A stretch of DNA of 45,478 nucleotides from positions 1 to 45,478 of the forward strand of contig JAZGBI010000090.1 of assembly GCA_036476315.1 (NCBI GenBank). The letters run 5' to 3'. Of the stretch, positions 26,773 to 35,530 are shown piece by piece. The stretch comes from Candidatus Neomarinimicrobiota bacterium (GTDB lineage: Bacteria; Fidelibacterota; Marinisomatia; Marinisomatales; S15-B10). The notes under the pieces were generated by a model. That model worked only from the letters and a program-made list of their open reading frames with translations. It did not search any database and was not told where the DNA came from. The position numbers were made by a program, and so were the translations under genes. Each line of letters opens with the position of its first letter. The first letter of the stretch is position 1.

Positions 26773-27597
26773 TCATTGAATAGCCGAAAGAAAGAAGACT
26801 CCTTGGACTGATGCTATTAGGATCGCGAGAGGCCATAACACAAGCCGATGATCAAACTCTGCGAGCACAGCAAACACTACTATGAACAAGGACGTTGCGA
26901 CAGATCCGACTGTAGCAACTTTCACTTGAAGGTCGTTAATCCAAACGACAGTGGGCATAAATGCGCTGACAAGGACGAATAAGCCGACTGCAACGCGACG
27001 CCCGCTTACCACGCCGAGAAAATGCATGAGGGAGCGCTCTCCACTGTGCGCAGCTTCCTCTGCGCCTGCCAGTTGATTTGCCAGATTCAACGCGGGCCCG
27101 AGCAACAAACCTAGAGGATACGACCAATACAATGCATTGGGTGTGTTTTCATTAATGGCTCCTACCCACACTAGTATTGTGGGAACCGCCAGAGAGAGTG
27201 GCAACCACGAAAAAAGTGTCCTCTTTAGACCGAGGTTATATGCCATGCCGCAGCAGAGTCCGAAAAGCATAATTCCCAGTGGTACCCAACCAAGAATTGA
27301 ACATGAAGCAAATGAGCAGATGACGAGACTGGCGAAAATTATGAGGGCGGTCCTTTTGCCGACTTTTTTGGAGGGTATCGGTTTCCACGGTTTTGCCTTT
27401 GAGTCGTAGCGTTGATCAAGCACATCGTTACTGACCCCAATGGAAAACTGAACCGTAAGCATGACAGACCCAATAAGGAATAGACGATGGAGATCGAACG
27501 GAGGATTGGATGATATTGCGATGATGACAGTCACAATCGCCACAGCCAGCGAAGTAAAGGGATGCATCAACCTGAGATACGGTAGAAGAATCTTCAT
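26773..27597 (-). CDS. UbiA family prenyltransferase
   Basis: About 274 residues with eight or nine hydrophobic helices. The first aspartate-rich site is NDVLDQRYDSKAKPWKPIP (NDxxDxxxD, Mg-pyrophosphate binding); a second is present as ANQLAGAEEAAHSGERS. It attaches a polyprenyl chain to an aromatic or other acceptor in the membrane, as in quinone, heme or archaeal-like lipid synthesis. Product cannot be named. An in-frame TTG at 27651 exists; the ATG at 27597 directly starts the first helix segment and is preferred. It is divergent from the arsR remnant. Confidence 0.8.
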   Translation of the reverse strand: MKILLPYLRLMHPFTSLAVAIVTVIIAISSNPPFDLHRLFLIGSVMLTVQFSIGVSNDVLDQRYDSKAKPWKPIPSKKVGKRTALIIFASLVICSFASCSILGWVPLGIMLFGLCCGMAYNLGLKRTLFSWLPLSLAVPTILVWVGAINENTPNALYWSYPLGLLLGPALNLANQLAGAEEAAHSGERSLMHFLGVVSGRRVAVGLFVLVSAFMPTVVWINDLQVKVATVGSVATSLFIVVFAVLAEFDHRLVLWPLAILIASVQGVFFLSAIQ

Positions 27598-28214
27598 TCT
27601 TTCTGGCAGAGATGATGAGTTAAGATCGCAGTCGGTGTTCTTGCGAAACAAAATAAGTTGATAGGAGATTCATTCAAAGAGTATTCAGGTGACGAGACCA
27701 ATTCCATCCCTCATTTTTAGATAACAGGACATCAAGACGTTGTAATCCCAAGGTTGTCTCGTTATATTTAAATAATCATAAAACTATTTAGCCAATCGCC
27801 AATTATGGACGAATTTGAAAAACAAGCAGTGAAGATCTTTAAGGCCCTTGGAGATCCCATACGCTACAGGATTATTCAACTCCTCTGCCAAAAGGGCGAA
27901 TTGAGCTGCGTCACATCACTACCGGGTTTTGGAAAACGCAGATCTCATTTCAACTAGAAAAAAGGGACAGCATGTAATCATTTCTCTAAATCGGGACGTT
28001 GTGACGAGTCTATTCCCAATTTGAGAAAACCTACGTAGATGCGAGGCAAGAAGAGGGAGAAGAGCAACGCGTAACAGTGCCACTTGAAGGCGTCGTTCTC
28101 CTTAGTTTTCGCACCTTGGATCTCTCCAAACATGTAACAATCACTCCTAATGCAACTCGTCAGAAACGAGAGATCAAACTTCGAAACCACAACCGCAAAC
28201 AAAAGAGGAATCAG
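27598..28214. other. AT-rich spacer with an arsR relic and likely promoter
   Basis: Most of this stretch is covered by the arsR pseudogene. The AT-rich part around 27760-27800 (TATTTAAATAATC) is a plausible promoter/operator for the remnant. The segment after 28023 to the lipoprotein gene shows no other gene. Confidence 0.5.
27805..28023 (+). pseudogene. Broken ArsR-family metalloregulator
   Basis: The first frame reads MDEFEKQAVKIFKALGDPIR then YRIIQLLCQKGELSC, the typical start of an ArsR/SmtB regulator. It then fails at a stop at 27955. A second frame from about 27920 reads RVLENADLISTRKKGQHVII, followed by SLNRDVVTSLFPI and a stop at 28023, the typical dimer/wing end. The recognition-helix part (about a dozen residues) is deleted and a frameshift lies near 27910-27920 (remaining word VTS suggests VTSHH). 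So the regulator is inactive unless the assembly is wrong. Original metal sensed is unknown. Confidence 0.8.
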
Positions 28215-28622
28215 ATGAAATCTAGGAGAATAAGCTTGGCAAGGCTTGGAGCTATCGGTCTTGTTTTCGTGGGTCTCTTAGTGTCATGCGGCAAGAAAGG
28301 TACTGAGGCGCACGAACACGAGATTGAAGTCTTTTTCTCACATGCACCGGATCCCGCAGTAGTGAACACATCCGTTTCACTGCTCTTCGAGGCTGAAGAA
28401 GACGGTGAACATGTGAGCGTGGACTCCCCGGAATGCGAGATCGAGAAAGCAGGCACAGGCGAACACGAAGAGATTCCACTAACGGAGGAAGATGACGAAC
28501 CGGGTCACTATTCAGGTACCTATGTGTTTACTGAAGCGGGTGATTATGAAGTGCACTTCAACTTCATTCATGATACTGAATCGGAAGAGCAGCATTTTGA
28601 TATGACCGTACAGTCCCCGTAA
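28215..28622 (+). CDS. Lipoprotein with YtkA-like / metal-resistance-type beta domain
   Basis: 135 residues. Lipobox FVGLLVSCGKK puts the acylated cysteine at about residue 23. The mature part has an acidic, histidine-bearing stretch (TEAHEHEIEVFFSHAPDPAV) and a YtkA/FixH-like beta-sandwich (GHYSGTYVFTEAGDYEVHFNF). Start ATG 28215 is fixed by AAGAGGA; a longer open frame upstream has no support. It begins a compact cluster with the cytochrome-porin (21 bp apart) and the diheme cytochrome, so it is probably part of the same electron-transfer apparatus, perhaps a metal or copper handling lipoprotein (inference). Confidence 0.8.
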   Translation: MKSRRISLARLGAIGLVFVGLLVSCGKKGTEAHEHEIEVFFSHAPDPAVVNTSVSLLFEAEEDGEHVSVDSPECEIEKAGTGEHEEIPLTEEDDEPGHYSGTYVFTEAGDYEVHFNFIHDTESEEQHFDMTVQSP

Positions 28623-28643
28623 CCAGGGAGGGAGTAAAATAAG

Positions 28644-30146
28644 ATGAATACGGTAGATCGCTCAATTAAAACCGCGGTTGTTTTTTTGTCCGTGGTTATC
28701 GTCGCAGCCATCTCAAACACAGTGTCTGCAATCCCGCAGTTCGCCAAGAAATACAGCGTGGCTTGTAATGCCTGCCATGTTGGTGTTCCTAAACTCAATC
28801 CTTTCGGTGAGAAGTTCCGGATGAACAGTTTTCAACTTCCCGGCACAATTGAGACGACTCCAGTTTGGCAGCAGGAACTGCTCCCTCTATCGGGGATGCC
28901 ACACCCCATGTACATGCTGCGAAACGTCAAGAACAATATGGAGATGACGACTCCCAATGGAATCCCCGCTGGGGAAGAGCTATCCATCAATACGTTCCGA
29001 GCGGCGTTTGAGTTCTTTTCCGGGGGAACGGTTGGTCCTCATCTATCTTACCTCGCTTTTCTTGAAATAGAGCTGGAACCGTCAGTAGGAACGGAAGGTG
29101 AAGAACCCGAAGAACATGCTCACCCGCTCGGAGTCAGCGATAATTATTCCAAATTGGGCAAGAAGGCGTCCGCGGCAACGGACGGAGACGATGTTGCAGC
29201 CATTGGAACAGAGGTCAGCGTAATATTCCACCAGCTCTTTTTCACCTACAACAATCTGGCGAACATCTGGGGAGAGAACGTTGGCAATCTAAATGTGAGA
29301 ATGGGTTTCTTTCACTTGGAGACGCCATTCAATTCATTGAGAAAGTTAACCGGTCACTCCTCCCCGTACCTTGCGTACAGTCTAAGTCCGGTAAAAGGTG
29401 GCTTCAGCCTCGCCAGTCGTCAGCTCGGTGTGTCAGTTAACGGCTGGCTCGGATCCATGCGACTTGGCGTCGAATACGAAATTGCAGCCGTAAATGGGAC
29501 AAACAGCTTGATTGATACCAATCCAGCAAAAGATTTCTACGGAAGATTAGCTGTTAACTGGCGGGAGAGGTTGAGGGTAGGCATCCTGGCTTATCGTGGA
29601 TGGCAGAATATTCTCGGCGGCTCGAATCTGAAGGAGCACGATGATTTCTTCTATCGTGTTGGGCTGGACTTCAGCTGGCAATCCAAGTCGGGACCAAACC
29701 TCTTCGGACAATGGATTCGAGGCTACGACGATGACACCGATGCAGATCTTGCGGGAATGCAGCCATTTCAATTTGATGGCGGTTTCATTGAGGCAGACGT
29801 TCCCCTGCGGACACTTGTTTCATACAGATCCTTCTTGAGCAAATTGATGATCGTGGGGAGAGTGGATCTGATCAGTGTGAGTAAGCAGATCGAACTTGCG
29901 GATCCTGTGAACAACGATATGCTAATCGGAAAGACGGGGGATGAGCATCAAATCAAGATGTATACGTTGGCACTGCGATACTATTTTCTCCCGAATGTTT
30001 TCCTGGTTTTGGAAGGTGGTGCACAGGACAACAAGCTTGGATATCCCAAGATTGACGAAATGTTTGAAGTAGGATTAGGGAGAGCCGGTCGTGTTGTTGA
30101 TGTCGATGCCATCTGGGCGATGGCAATGGTTGTCGTCGCATTTTAG
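28644..30146 (+). CDS. Cyc2-like fused monoheme cytochrome-porin (outer membrane)
   Basis: 500 residues. Signal peptide (AVVFLSVVIVAAISNTVSA) followed by a short heme domain: AIPQFAKKYSVACNACHVGV (CxxCH at 41-45), then PKLNPFGEKFRMNSF. This AxPxFA...CxxCH...PxLNxFGxxF block is the hallmark of Cyc2-like outer-membrane cytochromes. The remaining ~430 residues are rich in alternating hydrophobic beta-strands with aromatic ends, as in a porin barrel, ending in VVVAF. In Cyc2 the heme sits inside a barrel and passes electrons through the outer membrane, e.g. from Fe(II). Length is near that of Cyc2 (about 480). The donor here is not proven. A strong GGAGGG-type ribosome site precedes the ATG. Confidence 0.82.
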   Translation: MNTVDRSIKTAVVFLSVVIVAAISNTVSAIPQFAKKYSVACNACHVGVPKLNPFGEKFRMNSFQLPGTIETTPVWQQELLPLSGMPHPMYMLRNVKNNMEMTTPNGIPAGEELSINTFRAAFEFFSGGTVGPHLSYLAFLEIELEPSVGTEGEEPEEHAHPLGVSDNYSKLGKKASAATDGDDVAAIGTEVSVIFHQLFFTYNNLANIWGENVGNLNVRMGFFHLETPFNSLRKLTGHSSPYLAYSLSPVKGGFSLASRQLGVSVNGWLGSMRLGVEYEIAAVNGTNSLIDTNPAKDFYGRLAVNWRERLRVGILAYRGWQNILGGSNLKEHDDFFYRVGLDFSWQSKSGPNLFGQWIRGYDDDTDADLAGMQPFQFDGGFIEADVPLRTLVSYRSFLSKLMIVGRVDLISVSKQIELADPVNNDMLIGKTGDEHQIKMYTLALRYYFLPNVFLVLEGGAQDNKLGYPKIDEMFEVGLGRAGRVVDVDAIWAMAMVVVAF

Positions 30147-30172
30147 GGGCTCAAAACTTCCGGGGGAATAGA

Positions 30173-30976
30173 ATGACATACATGAAATCCATTCCAATTA
30201 GGTTACGCATACCTGGGTCTTTCGTTCTAATTACCGCTGTGATACTTCTAGCCCCGGGGGGCATCCTGGTGGGTCAGGGTGGCCAGGCAAGGACGATCGT
30301 ATCTCCAACGCCGGGGGAGATAGCAGCCGGGAAAGTCGTTTATGAACAAAGTTGCGCCTACTGTCATGGCTTGAACGGTGATGGAAATGGACCTGTATCT
30401 GCGTTTCTTGACGTTAGACCCAGAGACCTTGCCTCGGGCATCTATAAGTTCCGCAGTACCGCCAGTGGAAAAATCCCGACAGATTGGGACCTGATGCAAT
30501 CTGTTACCAGGGGGATTCACGGCACCTCAATGGTTGGTTGGTCATCCCTTGCAGAGACGAAAAGATGGCAACTGGTTCACTACATAAAGACCTTCTCGGA
30601 CGTGTTCGATGGCGAGGGTGATATTGAAACCATCCCTATTGGCACGCCTCCTCCCGCCACCCAAGAAAGTATCCAACGCGGCAAAGAGGTTTTCATGGAT
30701 TTTGGATGCTGGGCATGCCACGGATACGGAGGCAAAGGGGATGGTCCATCCGCCAAATTCCTACAAGACAGTTTTGGCGATCCCAGTGTTCCTCGGGATT
30801 TAACGGAGGGCGATAATTACGGCCGGGGGCATTCCCCAAGTGAAATCTATCAGACTCTCGTGACCGGTGTTGACGGCACTCCAATGCCATCATACCTGGA
30901 GGCTTTTGAGGGCAGCCAAGAGGACCTGTGGCATCTGGCACGATATGTTAGTTTTCTTTCCGGCGAAGACCGGTAA
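30173..30976 (+). CDS. Exported diheme cytochrome c
   Basis: 267 residues. Signal peptide or anchor (SFVLITAVILLAPGGILVGQ), then two class I cytochrome c domains: CAYCH at 61-65 with GDGNGPVSAF and GIHGTSMVGW (axial Met), and CWACH at 179-183 with GKGDGPSAKF and GVDGTPMPSY (axial Met). It should carry electrons in the periplasm, downstream of the Cyc2-like protein (26 bp upstream). Start at ATG 30173; a second ATG lies at 30182, both near a GGGGGAA site. Ends TAA at 30976. Confidence 0.9.
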   Translation: MTYMKSIPIRLRIPGSFVLITAVILLAPGGILVGQGGQARTIVSPTPGEIAAGKVVYEQSCAYCHGLNGDGNGPVSAFLDVRPRDLASGIYKFRSTASGKIPTDWDLMQSVTRGIHGTSMVGWSSLAETKRWQLVHYIKTFSDVFDGEGDIETIPIGTPPPATQESIQRGKEVFMDFGCWACHGYGGKGDGPSAKFLQDSFGDPSVPRDLTEGDNYGRGHSPSEIYQTLVTGVDGTPMPSYLEAFEGSQEDLWHLARYVSFLSGEDR

Positions 30977-31335
30977 GCGCTTGATTCCGGGTCAATCGTT
31001 CACAACCGATCATCTCAAAGCTCTTGAACCAGCCCGCCCGATTCTTTGGACCAGTTCCGGGGAAGCAGATCACCAGCTAATCCATCCGTAAACCGGGAAA
31101 TCCCCAGGTTCTCATTATTTTCCTCTTACTCCGCTACATTCTACCAATTTGACAGAGAAACCATGAGAATCAGCCAATTTGATCTGTTCTGTAGAGATTA
31201 TCCGTCATTGTGCAGAAGAATCTTGTACGGAATACAAATCGCCAGGCCCTAACTTAAAAGCTGGTCCAACAATGACCGCCGGTCACGGGGGAAATACTGG
31301 ATAGCAAGTAGTCATACAGCTTTAGAAGAGTTGAA
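30977..31335. other. Spacer with MITE-like unit D
   Basis: About 360 bp, mostly repeat unit D. No gene seen. Confidence 0.6.
31060..31276 (+). repeat. MITE-like degenerate repeat, unit D
   Basis: Aligns with units B and C: AAACCGGGAAATCCCC, TTCTACCAATTTGACAGAG, AAACCATGAGAATCAGCC, AATTTGATCTGTTCTGTAG, CCGTCATTGTG. It ends with the IS3-like end fragment CCCTAACTTAAAAGCTGGTC followed by CAACAATGACC. Confidence 0.6.
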
Positions 31336-31866
31336 ATGAAAAGAATAATGCTATTCCTAATACTTTTGGGATCCGTGGCATTATCACAGAACAGTGTACA
31401 TACTGAAAAATGGGGCCCGTTCAAATTCTTGATAGGAAAATGGGAAGGCAAAGGAGTTGGCAAATTTGGCGATTCGAATGTGACACGTGAATATGAATAT
31501 CTGATGGGGGGAACATTCATAGTTGGCAAGAATGAGTCAATCTATGAAAAACAAGAAAGAAATCCCCGGGGTGAAATTCATGACAATTGGGATATATTCA
31601 GTTATGATAAGATTAGAAGGAAGTACGTATTGCGGCAATTTCATGCCGAAGATATAACGAACACTTACGCTTTAGATTCTCTTAAGGCATCAAATGCGGT
31701 TTATGAATTCGAAAGCGAGGCAATCGAGAATTTTGGAGTAGGGTGGAGAGCAAAAGAAGTTTATCAAATCATAGGCAATGATCAATTTGTTGAAATATTT
31801 TATTTAGCAGCACCAGGAAAAGAATATTCGGAATATGTTAGAAACACTTTCACAAGAATTAAATAG
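31336..31866 (+). CDS. Small exported lipocalin-like protein (DUF1579-like)
   Basis: 176 residues. Signal peptide (RIMLFLILLGSVALSQ), then a beta-barrel-like domain starting WGPFKFLIGKWEGKGVGKFG, with FIVGKNESIYEKQ and NTYALDSLKASNAVYEFE strands. The opening LIGxWEGxGxG is typical of DUF1579/lipocalin-like and nitrobindin-like barrels. No catalytic residues recognised; function unknown. The gene is noticeably AT-rich compared with its neighbours, which may reflect transfer. No clear ribosome site. Confidence 0.6.
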   Translation: MKRIMLFLILLGSVALSQNSVHTEKWGPFKFLIGKWEGKGVGKFGDSNVTREYEYLMGGTFIVGKNESIYEKQERNPRGEIHDNWDIFSYDKIRRKYVLRQFHAEDITNTYALDSLKASNAVYEFESEAIENFGVGWRAKEVYQIIGNDQFVEIFYLAAPGKEYSEYVRNTFTRIK

Positions 31867-32096
31867 AGCTGCATAACAAATCGCTGAACGTGACGTGAGG
31901 GTCCGCAGTCTTTGTATGTACATCCTCAAAGCAATTGGGACAGTTTGGACTTGAAATTAAGAGAGCCTTTCTTCCTTCCCTAAGGGTGTGCTCTATGTTC
32001 ATTTGACACCCCCATTCCATTCCAGGGTTTTCTGAATTGACCTCAGGTCAGTTGCCGGGAAATATCGTCAACGCTTACTTGTCATAGGTACATAAG
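31867..32096. repeat. Direct repeat (left copy) flanking the pentose cassette
   Basis: The stretch 31917-32030 aligns with 40433-40545 in the same orientation: TGTACATCCTCAAAGCAATT / TGTACGCCTTCAAAACAATT, GGACTTGAAATTAAGAGAG / GAACTTGAAATTGAGAGAG, GTTCATTTGACACCC / GTTCATCTCACACCC. Roughly three-quarters of positions match by eye. No gene in either copy. Confidence 0.6.
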
Positions 32097-33599
32097 ATGT
32101 ATCTATTAGGTTACGATATCGGCAGCTCATCCATTAAGGCGGCCGTTATTGATGCTGAGAGCGGCCAGCTGGCGACCCGTGCCAGTTCACCGGACACGGA
32201 GCTGGATATCTCTGCTCCGAAGCGAGGTTGGGCAGAACAGGAACCTGAAACATGGTGGGAACATGTAAAACTGGCCACAGCCGAGATGTCCGGCAAACTT
32301 GGCGAGACAATGCAGGATATCGCTGCCATTGGCATCAGCTATCAGATGCATGGCCTTGTAGTGGTTGATAAGGATCATCAAGCACTTCGGCCCTCAATCA
32401 TCTGGTGTGATAGCCGCGCCGTTGATATTGGGGAAGAGGCTTTTCGTGTATTGGGACCTGAGTACTGTCTGAGCCATTTCCTGAACTCCCCGGGCAACTT
32501 CACCGCATCTAAGCTGAAATGGGTGAAAGACAATGAACCGGAGCTCTTTTCGGAAATTGACCGGTTCATGCTGCCTGGTGATTATATAGCGATGAAGTTG
32601 ACCGGATTCTCCTCGACTACGGAATCGGGATTATCCGAAGGTATTTTATGGGACTATGTTGAGAAAGGATTGGCGCAACCTATCCTTGATCAATACGGAA
32701 TTCCCAGCGACCTGGTGCCAGAAGTATACCCCAGCTTTTCCATACAGGGTAAATTAACCAGAGGTCCTGCTGCCGAACTGGGTCTCAAGCCCGGCATTCC
32801 CCTATCTTATCGTGCCGGTGATCAGCCCAATAATGCGCTCTCGGTAAATGTCCTGAAGCCAGGTGAATTGGCAGCCTCAGCCGGAACGTCCGGGGTTGTC
32901 TACGGAGTGAGCCAGAGTGCGAGCTATGATCAGCAGTCCCGGGTCAACACATTCATCCATGTCAATCACGATCAGGATAATCCCAGTTATGGTGTCTTGC
33001 TCTGCGTCAATGGGACCGGGAGCCTGAATAGTTGGCTGAAGGGCATGCTTGAAGGGGGAGGAGGATCAGAGCTGTCCTATAAGACAATGAATCGCCTGGC
33101 AGCGGATATTCCTATCGGTTCGGAAGACCTGATCATCCTGCCCTATGGTAATGGGGCAGAAAGGACCCTGAATAACCGGGATATCGGAGCATCGATCCAT
33201 AACCTGCAGCTCAACACACATACCCAAGGGCATATCCTCCGGGCGGCACAAGAAGGTATCGCTTTTGCGCTGAACTATGGTGTTGGAATTATGCGTGAAA
33301 TGGGTCTGGAGATTTCCACGGTAAGGGCCACCCGATCAGGGATGTTCCTTAGTCCATTATATGCGGAGATATTCGCAAATGTGACCGGAGCGGTTCTGGA
33401 GCTTTATGATACCGATGGTGCGGAGGGTGCTGCCAGAGGTGCGGGGATTGGCGCAGGGATCTTTAAAGACCCAACTGATGCCTTCTCGGGATTCAATCCC
33501 ATCGAGGTTCATGAGCCGATCCGAGAATTGCAGGAGACCTATCAAGAAGCGTACTCGAAATGGTATCAGGTGCTCAAACATTTTCTCCCTTCGATCTAG
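32097..33599 (+). CDS. xylB: Xylulokinase-type FGGY sugar kinase
   Basis: 500 residues, normal for the family. Opens with LLGYDIGSSSIKAAVIDAES (phosphate 1 loop) and carries GWAEQEPETWWEHV, IGISYQMHGLVVVDKDHQ, RPSIIWCDSRA, and the C-terminal GAARGAGIGAGI signature. Xylulokinase phosphorylates D-xylulose to xylulose 5-phosphate. This gives the cassette the same end product as the ribulose-phosphate branch. Transcribed first of the cassette; the symporter starts 137 bp downstream. FGGY substrate assignment is from general resemblance, so ribulokinase-like alternatives are possible. Confidence 0.85.
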   Translation: MYLLGYDIGSSSIKAAVIDAESGQLATRASSPDTELDISAPKRGWAEQEPETWWEHVKLATAEMSGKLGETMQDIAAIGISYQMHGLVVVDKDHQALRPSIIWCDSRAVDIGEEAFRVLGPEYCLSHFLNSPGNFTASKLKWVKDNEPELFSEIDRFMLPGDYIAMKLTGFSSTTESGLSEGILWDYVEKGLAQPILDQYGIPSDLVPEVYPSFSIQGKLTRGPAAELGLKPGIPLSYRAGDQPNNALSVNVLKPGELAASAGTSGVVYGVSQSASYDQQSRVNTFIHVNHDQDNPSYGVLLCVNGTGSLNSWLKGMLEGGGGSELSYKTMNRLAADIPIGSEDLIILPYGNGAERTLNNRDIGASIHNLQLNTHTQGHILRAAQEGIAFALNYGVGIMREMGLEISTVRATRSGMFLSPLYAEIFANVTGAVLELYDTDGAEGAARGAGIGAGIFKDPTDAFSGFNPIEVHEPIRELQETYQEAYSKWYQVLKHFLPSI

Positions 33600-33736
33600 G
33601 GGTATCATGTACGTCGACATTACTATGATAACAGATCATAGAGACGATATGAATATGCGACTGCTGAAAGGAGTTACATCTCTCTTGACTGCTTCGCAGA
33701 AATAATTCGTTAATTCTTGTCAGGAAGGATCATCAG

Positions 33737-35491
33737 ATGAATACAATTACCACAGTCGATTGGTTAGTCATAGGGGCATATTTTCTCGTTCTGATCGGCA
33801 TTGCCTCGTGGACCATCAAACAACGGCAGGATACGTCTACGGATTATTTTCTGGCCGGTCGCCATCTGAGTTGGTTTATCGTGGGAGCGTCCATTTTCGC
33901 CTCCAACATTGGTTCCGAACATCTGGTCGGGCTGGCTGGTACGGGTGCCACTGACGGGGTGGCCATGGCACACTATGAACTGCATGCCTGGTGTCTCCTC
34001 GTGCTCGGATGGGTCATGGTCCCATTCTACTCGCGGTCGAAGGTGTTTACTATGCCCGAGTTTCTGGAAAAACGTTTCTCATCGGCCGCCCGTACGGTTC
34101 TCTCGGTGATCTCCCTGGTAGCGTACATCCTAACCAAAATCGCAGTCGGCATCTTTGCTGGCGGCATCGTCTTCAGCGTCTTGCTCCCGGAAATGAGCTT
34201 CATGGGTCTGGATAGCTTCTGGATCGGCTCCATCCTGGTGATCGTTTCAACGGGCATCTATGCTGTTCTGGGCGGTTTGCGGGCGGTGGCCTATACCGAA
34301 GCGTTACAAACGATTGTCCTGATCATTGGATCAATATTAGTGACGTTCTTTGGATTACAGGCCCTGGGCGGTTGGAGTGAGCTACGTGCCATTGCCGGAT
34401 CGGAGATGTTCAATCTCTGGAAGCCACTGGTACCGGCAGGGGTAGAAAGCACTTGGGAACCGGTAAGGGAAGCAGGCCGCATGGCCTGGTACTTCAATGA
34501 TAATTACCCCTGGCCCGGGATGCTGTTTTGCGCCCCCATCATCGGGCTATGGTACTGGACCACAGATCAGTATATCGTGCAGCGGGTCTTGGGGGCACCC
34601 AATGAAACTGAAGCCCGTCGAGGTACCATAGCTGCCGCCTTCCTGAAGCTCCTCCCGGTATTCATTTTCATTATTCCAGGCATGATCGCATTTGCTTTGG
34701 CGAAAAGCGGGCAGGTGCAGGCTCTGCAGGATCAATTATTCGGATCTGATGGCCAGCTTCTTAGGGACAATGCCCAGAAAGCCTTCCCCTTGCTGGTGGC
34801 ACATGTTCTACCTGTTGGCCTTCGGGGTATTGTAGTAGCTGGACTACTGGCTGCCTTGATGAGCTCGCTCGCCGGTGTTTTCAACGCTTCCTCCACGTTG
34901 TTCACCATGGATTTCTACTCACGACTGCGACCCGATGTAGGTCAACACCAGCTGGTTTGGGTGGGTAGAGTTGCCACCACCGTTATGGTTCTTATTGGTT
35001 TGGCTTGGATTCCGGTTATCCGGGGAGGAAGAGGGCTATACGATTATTTGCAGGGCGTTCAGGCGTATCTGGCACCACCCATCTTTGTGGTATTCTTCCT
35101 CGGTATATTCAGTAAGCGGCTGAACGCCAAGGGTTGCCTGGCCGCGCTCGTTACAGGTTTCGCGATGGGCCTATTCCGACTGGCTGTGGATACCCCGGTC
35201 AAACTGATCCGCGGATTTGCTTACTCGGAGGGCTCATTCCTCTGGGTGATCAATAATATCTTCTTCCAGTATTACAGTCTGGTTATTTTTGTAGTCTGTG
35301 TGGGAGTAATGATCGTTGTCAGTAAGCTGACTGAAGTGCCTTCATACGAGAAGATCAACGGGCTCACATACGGTACAACAACAGATGAAGATCGACAGTC
35401 TTCTCGGGCCAGCTGGTCCACACGAGATGTGGTTGCGTCAGCTCTGGTACTGATTCTCATTGTTGCTGCCTACCTGTATTTTACAGGCTAG
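33737..35491 (+). CDS. Sodium:solute symporter family transporter
   Basis: 584 residues with about 14 hydrophobic segments. SSS/SGLT family words: TSTDYFLAGRHLSWFIVGAS, FASNIGSEHLVGLAG, FTMPEFLEKRFSS, YAVLGGLRAVAYTEALQ and LLAALMSSLAGVFNASSTLF. It imports a sugar with Na+ across the inner membrane; gene order suggests a pentose such as L-arabinose or xylose. A strong AGGAAGGA site precedes the ATG. Confidence 0.9.
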   Translation: MNTITTVDWLVIGAYFLVLIGIASWTIKQRQDTSTDYFLAGRHLSWFIVGASIFASNIGSEHLVGLAGTGATDGVAMAHYELHAWCLLVLGWVMVPFYSRSKVFTMPEFLEKRFSSAARTVLSVISLVAYILTKIAVGIFAGGIVFSVLLPEMSFMGLDSFWIGSILVIVSTGIYAVLGGLRAVAYTEALQTIVLIIGSILVTFFGLQALGGWSELRAIAGSEMFNLWKPLVPAGVESTWEPVREAGRMAWYFNDNYPWPGMLFCAPIIGLWYWTTDQYIVQRVLGAPNETEARRGTIAAAFLKLLPVFIFIIPGMIAFALAKSGQVQALQDQLFGSDGQLLRDNAQKAFPLLVAHVLPVGLRGIVVAGLLAALMSSLAGVFNASSTLFTMDFYSRLRPDVGQHQLVWVGRVATTVMVLIGLAWIPVIRGGRGLYDYLQGVQAYLAPPIFVVFFLGIFSKRLNAKGCLAALVTGFAMGLFRLAVDTPVKLIRGFAYSEGSFLWVINNIFFQYYSLVIFVVCVGVMIVVSKLTEVPSYEKINGLTYGTTTDEDRQSSRASWSTRDVVASALVLILIVAAYLYFTG

Positions 35492-35530
35492 GTTTGATAA
35501 TTTGAACCAGCGATTATTGGTAAGGAATGG

